Positions 29,035 through 38,329 of a stretch of 64,000 nt of DNA are shown here, in pieces. Within the stretch, counting starts at the first letter, position 1; each line of letters opens with the position of its first letter. A program made the translations under genes and the position numbers. Below the pieces are notes generated by a model. The model had not been told where the DNA came from, did no database searches, and was given only the letters and a program-made list of their open reading frames with translations. The stretch comes from Leuconostoc kimchii IMSNU 11154 (GTDB lineage Bacteria > Bacillota > Bacilli > Lactobacillales > Lactobacillaceae). The stretch is taken from contig NC_014136.1 of the NCBI RefSeq assembly GCF_000092505.1, forward strand, positions 310,001 to 374,000, written 5' to 3'.

Positions 29035-29857
29035 TGTAAACGAACGGAAAACTAAAAATAGTACGATGACTGGTAGCACCCGTTACCACTATGTCATTCC
29101 AACCCTTTTCTAGCTTTAAATAACCAAAATCACTATCCTTTGAGTCAGGTAACCCGTTAAGGCTAGTTTTCAAACCGTTCAACATCACATTTTCGTTCAT
29201 TGTTAACGCGCGGTTAAATTGATACGCTGTCGCGTTTGTTTTATTTTCAATTCTATAAAAATCACCTTCAAAATTAATTCTAAGCAACAAATCATGTCGC
29301 TGATAATAAGGATCTATCGCGATGTCACTTGGATTATAAATTCTAAATTTGTTCTCTGAATGTGTGTATGTGGGTCTCTCGGGTAGTTTGAAATTCATAC
29401 CAAATGAGATATCATCGCTAGATATTTGATCACTGCGCGTTAATGAATACTTGTAACCACTAGGTATTTCAAATTGAATCGAAAAAACTGAATCACTATT
29501 GCCATCTGATATATGTTTAATATCAAAAGATGCTGGCCTGCCATACATCACTTTTTGAAAATCAATATCAGTCCTGAACCGTACTAGGTCCCTATCACCG
29601 AATATCTGATACATTTCATGTCTCAATAACTTTTGATCGTAGTAGCTCTTAGCTATCATTAAAAAATCAGCGGTAAATACTAATTTGCCAAAAGTTGTTG
29701 TTGTAAAGCGATTCCCATCACGTGAATTAGTGTCATCCTGGTATAAATTATTAAATGCAGGCGTTGAATCTCCTCCCAAATATTGAATATTGGGCAAACG
29801 GACATTAAGATCAAATTCTTCTTGACCTTTTAACTTTATTAAAAATGTCGGCTTGAT
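29027..29857 (-). CDS. distal tail protein (Dit)
   Basis: Siphovirus tail hub. The open frame runs back to just after the tape measure stop. A strong AGGAGG lies at the correct distance from ATC codons (29858-29860 and 29855-29857) and there is no ATG, GTG or TTG at that place; the first usual start in frame is a TTG at 29797, which would remove about 20 residues of the conserved N-terminus (KPTFLIKLKGQEEFDLNVRL). I give the longer version with an ATC start. The protein has FGKLVFTADFLM and the usual Dit galectin-like end. Confidence 0.78.
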   Translation of the reverse strand: MKPTFLIKLKGQEEFDLNVRLPNIQYLGGDSTPAFNNLYQDDTNSRDGNRFTTTTFGKLVFTADFLMIAKSYYDQKLLRHEMYQIFGDRDLVRFRTDIDFQKVMYGRPASFDIKHISDGNSDSVFSIQFEIPSGYKYSLTRSDQISSDDISFGMNFKLPERPTYTHSENKFRIYNPSDIAIDPYYQRHDLLLRINFEGDFYRIENKTNATAYQFNRALTMNENVMLNGLKTSLNGLPDSKDSDFGYLKLEKGWNDIVVTGATSHRTIFSFPFVYID

Positions 29858-29875
29858 GATAAGCCTCCTTTCCTA

Positions 29876-32800
29876 TCAAAATGCTTGATAATCCCTTAAA
29901 TTGCCATCGCTGGCCTGCTTTCTGTACAAGTCACTTCTGTCTAAAACGGCATATCCTTGCGTTGGGTTATTACCCTGTGAAACTAGCTGAGATAAGAACC
30001 CTATCATTTGATCAAACTTACCTTCTAATTTAGAAATTACCTCACTGTCATTGCTGTTTGACTGATTACTATTATTCGATGATACGCTTGGTGTATTCTG
30101 AGCGAAATGCGTTACTGTTTCGCCCAATAACTCCATTGCACGAGATTTCTTAGATAGGTCCCAAGGAATAACAGCTTCCGTCATGCCACCTTCTGCAATG
30201 TTTGCAACATGCGGAACATTTGTAATTGTGCCGTTAGCATATCCATGACCTTGTCCTAAGAACGATAAGTCGTTTCCATATCTATTTTTAGCATAATTTA
30301 ATCCTGCGAGAATGTTGTCATAGCCATTCATGATGTTAGTGTGTCCTGCTGCTGCATAAGCTCTAAACGTTCCAGGCTTAACTTGCATCAATCCCGTAGC
30401 ATTACCATCAGCAAGTCCATCATTTCCACCCATTGCGCTAGCGTTTCCACCAGACTCAGTTTGAATCTGGCGCAATACCTTGTTAACCATGCTTGAGCTA
30501 GTGCTTAATCCGACTTGTCCCAATGCCTTAACAACATCACCGCGCCAACGTCCGACACCATCTCCTGCTGGTTCTGAACCACCACTATCTTGCAAGGGCG
30601 CAATAAACTTCTTGATCCAATCAAACATACCGCCGACTTGTGACCTAACCAGCTTATTCAATCCAGATTCCTGTTTGTTGCTACTATCATCAGTTTTCAT
30701 GCCAGGAACACGACGATATGGACTAGCTGCTAGTTTTTCAGACCAATCAGATACATTAGCCCACCCGATGTTTGGGTTAGATTGCGGTGATTGCGCGCTA
30801 TACATGCGACCATTACCACCGTATACGCCAACGTGTTGACTTCCACCTTCACCAAAGAACACTAAGTCACCAGATGATGGATTTGAAACAGCTGTAGAAC
30901 TGTTATATTGGTCTCCTGAATAGTGAGGAAATGATTTACCCAACTCATCTAAGGCTGCCTGCACAAGTCCTGAACAATCATATCCATCAGGTCCTGTAGC
31001 TCCCCAAACGTAAGGCTTGCCATTGCCTAACTTAATCATCTTGCTCAGCAGAGCGGAGTTACTAGCGCTATCATCTCCAGCATCTTTAGCCATGCCCCAC
31101 AGTGTTGACCACCACGGCTTTGCTTGTTCTTTAACAGGCTTATCGAACACGTGATCCTCTAGCGCATTAAATACATCGCCATTATCGCGATTGCGCTTTG
31201 GATTAAACGTTTTCGCCATGCTGTCTATTGGATGAGCCACTGCATCTGTTATAAAACTAAACATCTCCGTAAAGCGCTTAGTGCTATCTTTAATGCTATC
31301 CCAAACGTCAGCAAAGAAGCCTGTGCCGCTAGCGAATCTGCTTATTTTTTGTTGACCCAGCATCATAGCTGTTTCAGTTGCGTTTAACACCTCTGTGCCA
31401 GGCAACAATGGGCGAATGACGTTTGTCCCTTGTACTAATTCGGGCTTACCGTTTGGATGTATTAACATCTCGCGGTTTCCTGTTTGAGGGCTATCATTGC
31501 CATCATTCAGCATTGCCATAATTGGTGATGTTATTGGTTTCCTGATTTTAGAAAATAAACCAGTTCCTGATGCAAACTTCGTAGGTGGCGGTGTGATCGT
31601 TTGTTTGCTACCACCAAATTTACTGACCAGAGCGTTTATGGCTTTAACACCAACGCCTATCGGTCCAAACGAGTTTCCTAATCCGCCAACAACAATCTTT
31701 TTAAACGTTTCCCAAAATGAGCTACTGCCACTTTTAACATGAGAATGCGTTTCGTCAGAACTTTTAGTAACACCTTTTTTCTGATCTTCGGCAGCTTTTT
31801 TAACGTCATCTCTTTGTTTTCTAGCTGATTTTACCGTGCTATTGTACTTGTCAGTGGCTGCGTTAGATACTTTGTTGCGCTCGTCTCTAGCTTTATCAAT
31901 CGTGCCGTCTCGTTGGTCTTTGGCGGCTTGAATTGTATCATCACGCTTTTTGTTAGCCTGTTTGGTTACCTCTGCCCTTTGTTCTTTAGCGTATTGAGAA
32001 TTACCTTTAAATTGCCTATTGGCAGAATCAATGGTGTTTTGAGCCTCTTTTTTAGCAGCATCAGAAACAGAGTTGAATTGGTTGTTTGCTGCCTTTGAAA
32101 TATTCTTAAATTTCTTTTCAGCAGTTTCAGTTGTCGACTTATATTGCTTATCGGCAAAGCCTTTGACTGCATCATATTCTTTTTTAGAATTAGAGTAAGC
32201 TTTTTTTAACTCACTGTCAGACAACTTTCCCTTCTTCTTTACTAAATCACTTAAAATCTTATTTTGTTGATTTGACGATAACTGTATCTTTCCTGTTAAG
32301 GTGGTGTGGAGTTTAGCCTCTGCTATGGTTGTTTGAGTGGCATCTTTAATAGTGAGCTTGTTAATGGCTTTCTTCTTGTCTTTATCGACTTGAGCCACAG
32401 CTTGTTCTTTTTTCTTGTAGTCCCTTTGGACTTGTAATGACGTATCGCCGTACTTAGCAGCATCCTCGCCAATTATCTTGTCCCACTTATTACCAACAGT
32501 TCTTTTATCTTTGGCTGCTTTTTCCTCCAATGATGTACGCTTTTGAGCGTAATATTTAGTTAATGCTGTACGATCAGACTGGCTCAGTTTTTCAATATTC
32601 CCAGACTTTTTCGCTTCATCTTGAATATCTTTGAGACGTTTATCGTACTCCACCTTAGTTAAATAGCCATTTTTGTAAAGCAAATCAACGTCTTTTTTGT
32701 CACGCTTTGCTTTATCATCGTAGTATTTCTTATTGGCCTTATCTAAATCTTTATAAGCATCTTTAACATCTATTTTAGGAACTTTAATCGGATGCTTTTT

Positions 32801-35509
32801 GAAAGCATTAGACAATTTTTCAGTGATGGACTGCGCTACCTTGGTGCTTCCTAAAGCATCACCAATGCCAGCACCGAGCATTGCACCTGCAGCTGTTCCG
32901 GCACCGGGAATAACACTACCTAATACTGCACCTATGCCACCACCAATAACTGTTCCTGCCGTCTTCCCACCAGCTTTATAAGCATCGTCAGCCTTTTTAG
33001 ATTTAAAGGCCGTTACAACACTTGAACCAACGTCCCAACCAGCTACAGCAGCACCTAGAATGCCAGTTACTTTACCAGCTATCGGCAATACTTTTGATGC
33101 GATTGATGTTGTTTTCAAAGCACCGCCGGCACCAGCGACACGACTAAGTCCAACATCAGTAGCAACTTCTCCACCGACATTAGCGGCAGTTTTAGTAACT
33201 GATGCTTTACCGCCGCCTATACCAGCCGCGTTTAATGCCGCCGTTGTCTTCAATACACCGTTTAATTCACGATAAGTTCCAATGGCTGTTTTTATCCATC
33301 CAATGGTATCACTTATCTTTTTAAATGCCCATATCCCTGCAAATATAGAGGCAAATATTTTAACTTCGGTTGTGTGCGTTCCGATAAACTTAATCATATT
33401 AAGTAATGCATCAGAAACTTTAGCAATGCCACCGGCTATAACTTCTAATCCGTGTTGACCGGCTTTAGAATCAAAAGCTTTAGTCATTGATACAGCGGTA
33501 TCAGCTAATACCGGTAACATTTTTTTACCAAGCATGATCATAGCTGCTTCGCCGGCCATTTTGAATTGAGACAGTTCGGCTTTGACTGATGCCATATTTT
33601 TTGTGGCCAAGTTGGCTACATACCCTTGTCCATCAGCTGATTTTTTAACCTTGCCATTCAACTCATCAAGCTCTTTGTTGTTTTGAGCAAGGATAATACC
33701 AGCTTGTTGACCGGTCGTGCCAAATAGGCTATTAAATACAGAGTTCTTTTGAGCAGTACCCATGTGCTTAGTAGCTTCATTGATAACTTCCATCTGCTTA
33801 GTCAAACTAACCAAATTTCCGTTTGAATCAACCAATTGACTTTTACTAATTCCAAGACTGCTAAGCATGTCACCAGTGCCACCAGATTTGACAGCTTGCA
33901 CCTTGCTTTCTAATTTATCAATGGCGTCTTGCTGCGTTTTAGTAGCTGATGCTGATGCTTTTTTACTCTTTGTGCCATCTTTTTCAGCGGCTGCGATTTC
34001 TTCAATTTTCTTCTTATGCTCGGCTATCTTAGAATTGTAGCCTTCAACCGCTGCGGTTTGACCTCGTTGTGCAGCATCTTGGTCACTTATCGCACTAGTT
34101 AATGAATTAATAACTTTACGAAGTCCAGTACCAGCTTTATCAGCTTCAAGTCCGTGGTTAGACAAAATACCCATTGCTGATGATGTTTCAGATAGTGCAT
34201 AACCGGCACTATGAGCAGAATCACCGACATATTCCATCCCTTTTCCAAGCGATTGGAAGTCAGTTGCGGTCATATCAGCGGCATAGGCTAGTTGGTTAAC
34301 GACATCTTTGGTGTTTTTGGTCATCTTAGCAGCGTTATCAGTACGCATGCCATACGCATCAACAACTTGCGATGTAACACTCAAAACGTCATTAAAATCA
34401 TCCCCAGATGCAACAGATGCTTGCAATTCGGAACGCATAGCTCCTAAAGCTTCAGCTGATGTATAACCTCGTTTGATTAATTCTTGATAACCATCAGCAA
34501 TGTCTTTCTGTGACTTTCCGTATTCGACAGAATACTTAGAGCCGTCTTTTTGCATTTGGTTAACATTTTTTTGAGCTTCAGCAGCTTTCTCACCACCAGT
34601 AGTAGCTAGGTTAAGAGTCTTGATGTAAGACTCTTGCAAGTCAGCAGCTGTTTGCGCGCCTTTAATAGAGACTGCACCGATACCAACAGCTAGCAGTCCA
34701 CTGCTTCTAGCTAATTCTTTCGCTTTTTGAGTAGCAGCGTGAAAACCATTGCCCATTTTATCAGCTGCACGATAAGCGGCGTTTGCTCCTGATGAAAAAC
34801 GTCCAAACCCATACGGATTAGCGTTATTAACTTCACGTTGTGCAGATTTAAACTCGTTCTTCATCTTAGCTACGCTTGTAGCCGTTTCGTTAACTCTTAC
34901 ACTTTGTTTGCGATATACCTCGTTTGTCGTGCCACTTTCAGCAGCTATACGCTTGAGTTCATCTTCTTGCTTAACGTACTGCTGAGAAAGGTTTGATAAT
35001 GATGATTTGAGAGAATTGGCATGTGAGATATTAGCTTGTCGTTCCTTACCCTCGGCTTTCAGGCGATCGACATACGATCCAGAAACGGCATTCATCTGTT
35101 TATACTCTTGTTGCAACTTTGCTAAACCGCTAGTCTGATATTCCATTGACGACTTAGCACGCTGTTGCTGTGATTCCAAGCTCGCTAATCTTTGGTTAGC
35201 TTGTTGAATATTTTTTTCGTACTTTAAGAATGATTCGGCGCCTTCTTTTGTGGTGGTATCTAACCCTTTTTGGCGTTGTTGTAACTCGCTTATCTTATTC
35301 TTTTGGGCGTCCATTTCACGTCCAAGCCCTTGATAGCGTTCTTGAGATGCCTTTAAGTAATCACCAGATGATTTTGCAGCTGCTTCTTGTGCCTTCCAAG
35401 CATTTTTAACAGACGTAACAGCATTGCCTAGGCCGCGTAAACTATTGGTAGCTTTAAGTGTATCTAACGCTATAGCCGTTGCCATCTCGGCTTGTATTCT
35501 CTCAACCAT
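29876..35509 (-). CDS. tape measure protein with NlpC/P60 and SLT domains
   Basis: 1877 residues, sets the tail length (by rule of thumb about 280 nm) and carries two wall-degrading domains. N-terminal coiled coil; TP901-type core near residues 300-480; membrane-like Gly/Ala-rich helices ~780-880; a long Lys/Asp coiled coil with AAKDQRDGTIDKARDERNK-type repeats ~1000-1250. NlpC/P60 peptidase: GYDCSGLVQAAL (Cys ~1511) and SQHVGVYGG (His ~1558). Lytic transglycosylase: QIQTESGGNASAMGG (Glu ~1680) and ATGLMQVKPGTFRAYA. Start follows the gpGT stop directly (TAATAAATG). Confidence 0.93.
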   Translation of the reverse strand: MVERIQAEMATAIALDTLKATNSLRGLGNAVTSVKNAWKAQEAAAKSSGDYLKASQERYQGLGREMDAQKNKISELQQRQKGLDTTTKEGAESFLKYEKNIQQANQRLASLESQQQRAKSSMEYQTSGLAKLQQEYKQMNAVSGSYVDRLKAEGKERQANISHANSLKSSLSNLSQQYVKQEDELKRIAAESGTTNEVYRKQSVRVNETATSVAKMKNEFKSAQREVNNANPYGFGRFSSGANAAYRAADKMGNGFHAATQKAKELARSSGLLAVGIGAVSIKGAQTAADLQESYIKTLNLATTGGEKAAEAQKNVNQMQKDGSKYSVEYGKSQKDIADGYQELIKRGYTSAEALGAMRSELQASVASGDDFNDVLSVTSQVVDAYGMRTDNAAKMTKNTKDVVNQLAYAADMTATDFQSLGKGMEYVGDSAHSAGYALSETSSAMGILSNHGLEADKAGTGLRKVINSLTSAISDQDAAQRGQTAAVEGYNSKIAEHKKKIEEIAAAEKDGTKSKKASASATKTQQDAIDKLESKVQAVKSGGTGDMLSSLGISKSQLVDSNGNLVSLTKQMEVINEATKHMGTAQKNSVFNSLFGTTGQQAGIILAQNNKELDELNGKVKKSADGQGYVANLATKNMASVKAELSQFKMAGEAAMIMLGKKMLPVLADTAVSMTKAFDSKAGQHGLEVIAGGIAKVSDALLNMIKFIGTHTTEVKIFASIFAGIWAFKKISDTIGWIKTAIGTYRELNGVLKTTAALNAAGIGGGKASVTKTAANVGGEVATDVGLSRVAGAGGALKTTSIASKVLPIAGKVTGILGAAVAGWDVGSSVVTAFKSKKADDAYKAGGKTAGTVIGGGIGAVLGSVIPGAGTAAGAMLGAGIGDALGSTKVAQSITEKLSNAFKKHPIKVPKIDVKDAYKDLDKANKKYYDDKAKRDKKDVDLLYKNGYLTKVEYDKRLKDIQDEAKKSGNIEKLSQSDRTALTKYYAQKRTSLEEKAAKDKRTVGNKWDKIIGEDAAKYGDTSLQVQRDYKKKEQAVAQVDKDKKKAINKLTIKDATQTTIAEAKLHTTLTGKIQLSSNQQNKILSDLVKKKGKLSDSELKKAYSNSKKEYDAVKGFADKQYKSTTETAEKKFKNISKAANNQFNSVSDAAKKEAQNTIDSANRQFKGNSQYAKEQRAEVTKQANKKRDDTIQAAKDQRDGTIDKARDERNKVSNAATDKYNSTVKSARKQRDDVKKAAEDQKKGVTKSSDETHSHVKSGSSSFWETFKKIVVGGLGNSFGPIGVGVKAINALVSKFGGSKQTITPPPTKFASGTGLFSKIRKPITSPIMAMLNDGNDSPQTGNREMLIHPNGKPELVQGTNVIRPLLPGTEVLNATETAMMLGQQKISRFASGTGFFADVWDSIKDSTKRFTEMFSFITDAVAHPIDSMAKTFNPKRNRDNGDVFNALEDHVFDKPVKEQAKPWWSTLWGMAKDAGDDSASNSALLSKMIKLGNGKPYVWGATGPDGYDCSGLVQAALDELGKSFPHYSGDQYNSSTAVSNPSSGDLVFFGEGGSQHVGVYGGNGRMYSAQSPQSNPNIGWANVSDWSEKLAASPYRRVPGMKTDDSSNKQESGLNKLVRSQVGGMFDWIKKFIAPLQDSGGSEPAGDGVGRWRGDVVKALGQVGLSTSSSMVNKVLRQIQTESGGNASAMGGNDGLADGNATGLMQVKPGTFRAYAAAGHTNIMNGYDNILAGLNYAKNRYGNDLSFLGQGHGYANGTITNVPHVANIAEGGMTEAVIPWDLSKKSRAMELLGETVTHFAQNTPSVSSNNSNQSNSNDSEVISKLEGKFDQMIGFLSQLVSQGNNPTQGYAVLDRSDLYRKQASDGNLRDYQAF

Positions 35510-35512
35510 TTA

Positions 35513-36129
35513 TTATCCTTCCTCTGGTAATTTCAGACCCATTTGTTTAGCGATTTCAAGCGGATCACCAGCGCGTTTATCAGGTTCTTTTGCATTCATC
35601 ATGTTCATGAATGCGAAGTAATCTTGATTATCTAAATCTCCCGGCAAAATACCATACTCTTTAAATAATTGTTTTTTGAAGTAACGCAACTCTTCAAGTT
35701 GGTTTTTTTTGTCGAATACTAATCTTCTGATTCGACTGGTTCTGCTTTTGGGTCTTCTGCTTCTTCCTCTGCTTTGCGCTTTTGTTCTAGAACAGCCAAG
35801 TTATAATCAGAATCGCTCATACCTCGCATGCGCATTGTAACGTACCAATATGCCTCACCAAATTGAGTTGGGTCAATACTATCTTTAATCTTGGCGATTT
35901 CTTCATCTGACAAATCAAATACATTTTGAATAAGGTCAACCATTATTTTGGTAGACTTTATTCTGTTTTTCTTAGCTTCTAACTCTGAAAGATCTTCTTC
36001 ATCTTGAAGTTCATCTATTTCGATTTCTGTCTCTTCTAACTTTTCGAATAAACCAAACGTTAAACGAACCCCTACTGTTTTGCGGATGCCAAACTTGTTT
36101 AATTTAATCTTTTCTGTGTTAACTGCCAT
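35513..36129 (-). CDS. tail assembly chaperone gpGT made by -1 frameshift
   Basis: The second frame (35513-35745) has no start of its own but encodes a 50-60 residue typical gpT end (LPGDLDNQDYFAFMNMMNAKE). The slippery heptamer C CCA AAA, in the gpG frame, lies at 35746-35752, eight codons before the gpG stop. A -1 shift there joins the frames with no stop between, for a product of about 205 residues. This is the standard gpG/gpGT arrangement before a tape measure gene. Confidence 0.85.
35719..36129 (-). CDS. tail assembly chaperone gpG
   Basis: 136 residues, mostly helical and acidic, ending in a Glu-rich stretch that contains the slip site. It is the unshifted product, made in excess over gpGT during tail assembly, and follows the major tail protein as expected. 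Confidence 0.85.
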   Translation of the reverse strand: MAVNTEKIKLNKFGIRKTVGVRLTFGLFEKLEETEIEIDELQDEEDLSELEAKKNRIKSTKIMVDLIQNVFDLSDEEIAKIKDSIDPTQFGEAYWYVTMRMRGMSDSDYNLAVLEQKRKAEEEAEDPKAEPVESED

Positions 36130-36206
36130 TTTTAGGCTCCTTTTCTATATGTACAAAACCGCCCATTTTCATGTATTGTTTATTTATATGGCGAATTGGT
36201 TCTTTT

Positions 36207-36848
36207 TTATCCTTGACCACCAGCTGGCGGAACAGTTGCAGCAGTATATCCAGGGAATGTTTCTACGAACAAATCATCTAATTTGAATGCAGAAATCAAA
36301 TCCGTGTACACTGCGTAAGGTTCCCCATCAAACTGTGCATCAACAATTGGATCTTGGGTGGTCAACGTCATTGTATCGTTAGAATCTGTTTCGGCAGCAT
36401 TATTAGTTCCCATAGTCTTGTTGCCTTCAGTGATAATTCCGTTTGCGAATGCGTAATAAATCTTATTACGCTTGTCCAACGTACGTGTTACTGCAATAGC
36501 GGCAACGTGGGCATCTTCAATACCGTTAACAAATCGTCCCTTACCATTAGTCACCTTACCAAGTAACTTTTGCTTGGCCTCGAATCCAATATCCAAAAGT
36601 GTAAATTCTGCAGTTGGATAAGAGCGTGGATGCGTTGAACGCTTTGCTTTGTCGTTTGCATATTGCAAAGTTGGCGCTGTGTCCATAGAGTTAATTTGAA
36701 TTTGTGTCGCACCTTCGGCGGTAGCTTCTGGGTGTCCATCAACCTCATAGATGCCGGTTGCGCTTAATCCATCGTCTCCTTTAATCAATTGACCTGTTTT
36801 GTCGTCAATTAAACCAAAATACGATGTAACAATACCTTGTGTTGCCAT
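36207..36848 (-). CDS. major tail protein
   Basis: 213 residues; forms the tail tube. Starts MATQGIVTSYFGLIDDKTGQ, continues with GATQIQINSMDTAPTLQYANDK (phi13-type tail protein pattern; shown in part) and a Pro/Gly end. AGGAGG-like site upstream (TTGGAGGATT). Position before gpG and after the tail terminator genes fits. Confidence 0.85.
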   Translation of the reverse strand: MATQGIVTSYFGLIDDKTGQLIKGDDGLSATGIYEVDGHPEATAEGATQIQINSMDTAPTLQYANDKAKRSTHPRSYPTAEFTLLDIGFEAKQKLLGKVTNGKGRFVNGIEDAHVAAIAVTRTLDKRNKIYYAFANGIITEGNKTMGTNNAAETDSNDTMTLTTQDPIVDAQFDGEPYAVYTDLISAFKLDDLFVETFPGYTAATVPPAGGQG

Positions 36849-36851
36849 GAA

Positions 36852-37229
36852 TTAATCCTCCAATAGATAATTTTTTTCAAAATAAAAAACCTTAGTCACT
36901 TGATCAGTTTTCGGGTCATTTATGTGTGATTTTGATTGAGTAATTACCCAATCGTTTTTTTCTAGTAATCTTGCTAATTTTATTTCAACGTCAAGTATTG
37001 GCTGATTAAAATCAGTCCCGTAAAATATTTGTACCTCAACGCCATAATTCATATTCCTGAAACGGTTATTGGCTCTCTTATCCAAATCATTAACCGTCTC
37101 CGCGATCAAGATAACAGTTGACTGCACGTCTTTTTGATATTCTTCATCAATACTTGTCGTAAAAACAGCGTCAGCAATTTTCAATGATTCAATTAAATCT
37201 TTAACCTCATAAGTTGGTAATATCATCAT
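36852..37229 (-). CDS. tail completion/terminator protein (DUF806-like)
   Basis: 125 residues with YEVKDLIESLKIAD at the start and YFEKNYLL at the end, like DUF806 head-tail joining proteins. Overlaps the gp10-like gene by 4 bases. Family assignment rests on position and general look. Confidence 0.7.
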   Translation of the reverse strand: MMILPTYEVKDLIESLKIADAVFTTSIDEEYQKDVQSTVILIAETVNDLDKRANNRFRNMNYGVEVQIFYGTDFNQPILDVEIKLARLLEKNDWVITQSKSHINDPKTDQVTKVFYFEKNYLLED

Positions 37230-37639
37230 TTACCACCTTTCAAAAGCCTTTGATATTCAGCATATTGCGCCACTAAAACAGCATGACGTGAATTACGCCG
37301 CGTTTCATCAACAAAGTGATCTGCCGGTATAAATTTTGTCCCATCGTTGAGCAATCGAGCAATACGTGCATGGTTAATACCTTTGGCAGTGAATCCAACC
37401 AAAGAAGATCCGTCGACGATGTAATCGATATTGGCGTTTGAAACTTCTATTGAATCTGCTAAATGATCAACCTTGCTTGTATCACGATCGCCACTGTAGT
37501 GTTTTGTCTTAGTAACATCATGCAACGCTCGTTTATAAACTTCGGCGCCTACCAGCGTAATTTTTTTACGTTGTTGCAAGTTAGGCACTAGGTTATTCAC
37601 TTCGTTCAACCAAACATCCAATGCAGCATCAAGTTCCAT
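37226..37639 (-). CDS. HK97 gp10-like head-tail protein
   Basis: 137 residues from the ATG at 37639, which has CGGGAG 6-7 bases upstream and overlaps the preceding stop; the frame is open further upstream but with no such site. Contains GAEVYKRALHDVTKTKHYSG and GINHARIARLLNDGTKFIPADHFVDE, the gp10 family's conserved end. Confidence 0.82.
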   Translation of the reverse strand: MELDAALDVWLNEVNNLVPNLQQRKKITLVGAEVYKRALHDVTKTKHYSGDRDTSKVDHLADSIEVSNANIDYIVDGSSLVGFTAKGINHARIARLLNDGTKFIPADHFVDETRRNSRHAVLVAQYAEYQRLLKGGK

Positions 37640-38000
37640 CAAACGCTCCCGACGGTTCTTTCGTGATCGTGACATAGTCAAACGCGATGGGTCCGTTTGA
37701 TTCGTCAGATGATACATATTTAATATCATGAACCTTGCCAGTTTTGATGAACCTAACTTTTAGGTTATCTGTGACGCTCTCATTGTGCCTGACAGCGATT
37801 ATTTTAGTTTCTTGAATATCTGTCCCAAAAATAGAATCAGACTGTGTGGTGGAACGGCTACGCGGTGCAAAACGCAACTGTTTAGTCGTGGGGACGAATA
37901 CTTGTGTTTTTCTGCCTGTATTTTTGTTGTCAACTGATTTAACAGTACCGAATTCAACTTTTCCAATAAAATTACTAGGTTTTAACTTACCGCTAACCAT
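37629..38000 (-). CDS. head closure (stopper) protein
   Basis: 123 residues, beta-rich, with IIAVRHNES and YVTITKE. The size, and the place between connector and gp10, fit SPP1 gp16-like head closure proteins. Overlaps both neighbours. Confidence 0.75.
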   Translation of the reverse strand: MVSGKLKPSNFIGKVEFGTVKSVDNKNTGRKTQVFVPTTKQLRFAPRSRSTTQSDSIFGTDIQETKIIAVRHNESVTDNLKVRFIKTGKVHDIKYVSSDESNGPIAFDYVTITKEPSGAFDGT

Positions 38001-38319
38001 TTGTCCTACCTACTTTCCACCTAATTTTGTTAAGCATGTACTGATAGGATTTTGGATAGGATATTTGTTGGCCAGATAAGGCACCACGCGAGTAATAATT
38101 AAAATCGACTAATGTTCTAATTGCCTGATTGAAAATAGTTAACTTGCGATATTCTTCGATGTTAATTGAAGAATCTATTGAACCGCGAGCATCTTCTTCG
38201 GCATATTCAATCAAATTATTAAGAACGTCATCATCACCATCAATAGCTAAATAATCTTGCATATCAGCCACCGTAACGCCTATTGAAGGTGCACGAGGCG
38301 AATTTGTTTCATCTGCCAT
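37993..38319 (-). CDS. head-tail connector protein (gp6-like)
   Basis: 108 residues, helical: VTVADMQDYLAIDGDDDV and IRTLVDFNYYSRG are typical of gp6/gp15 DNA-packaging connectors. Follows the major capsid gene. Confidence 0.8.
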   Translation of the reverse strand: MADETNSPRAPSIGVTVADMQDYLAIDGDDDVLNNLIEYAEEDARGSIDSSINIEEYRKLTIFNQAIRTLVDFNYYSRGALSGQQISYPKSYQYMLNKIRWKVGRTNG

Positions 38320-38329
38320 AAATTACTCC

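Noticed and set aside
32799-33275. Plus-strand open frames rich in Pro and Ala
   Set aside because: They are antisense to Gly/Ala-rich helices of the tape measure gene and have no ribosome binding sites.
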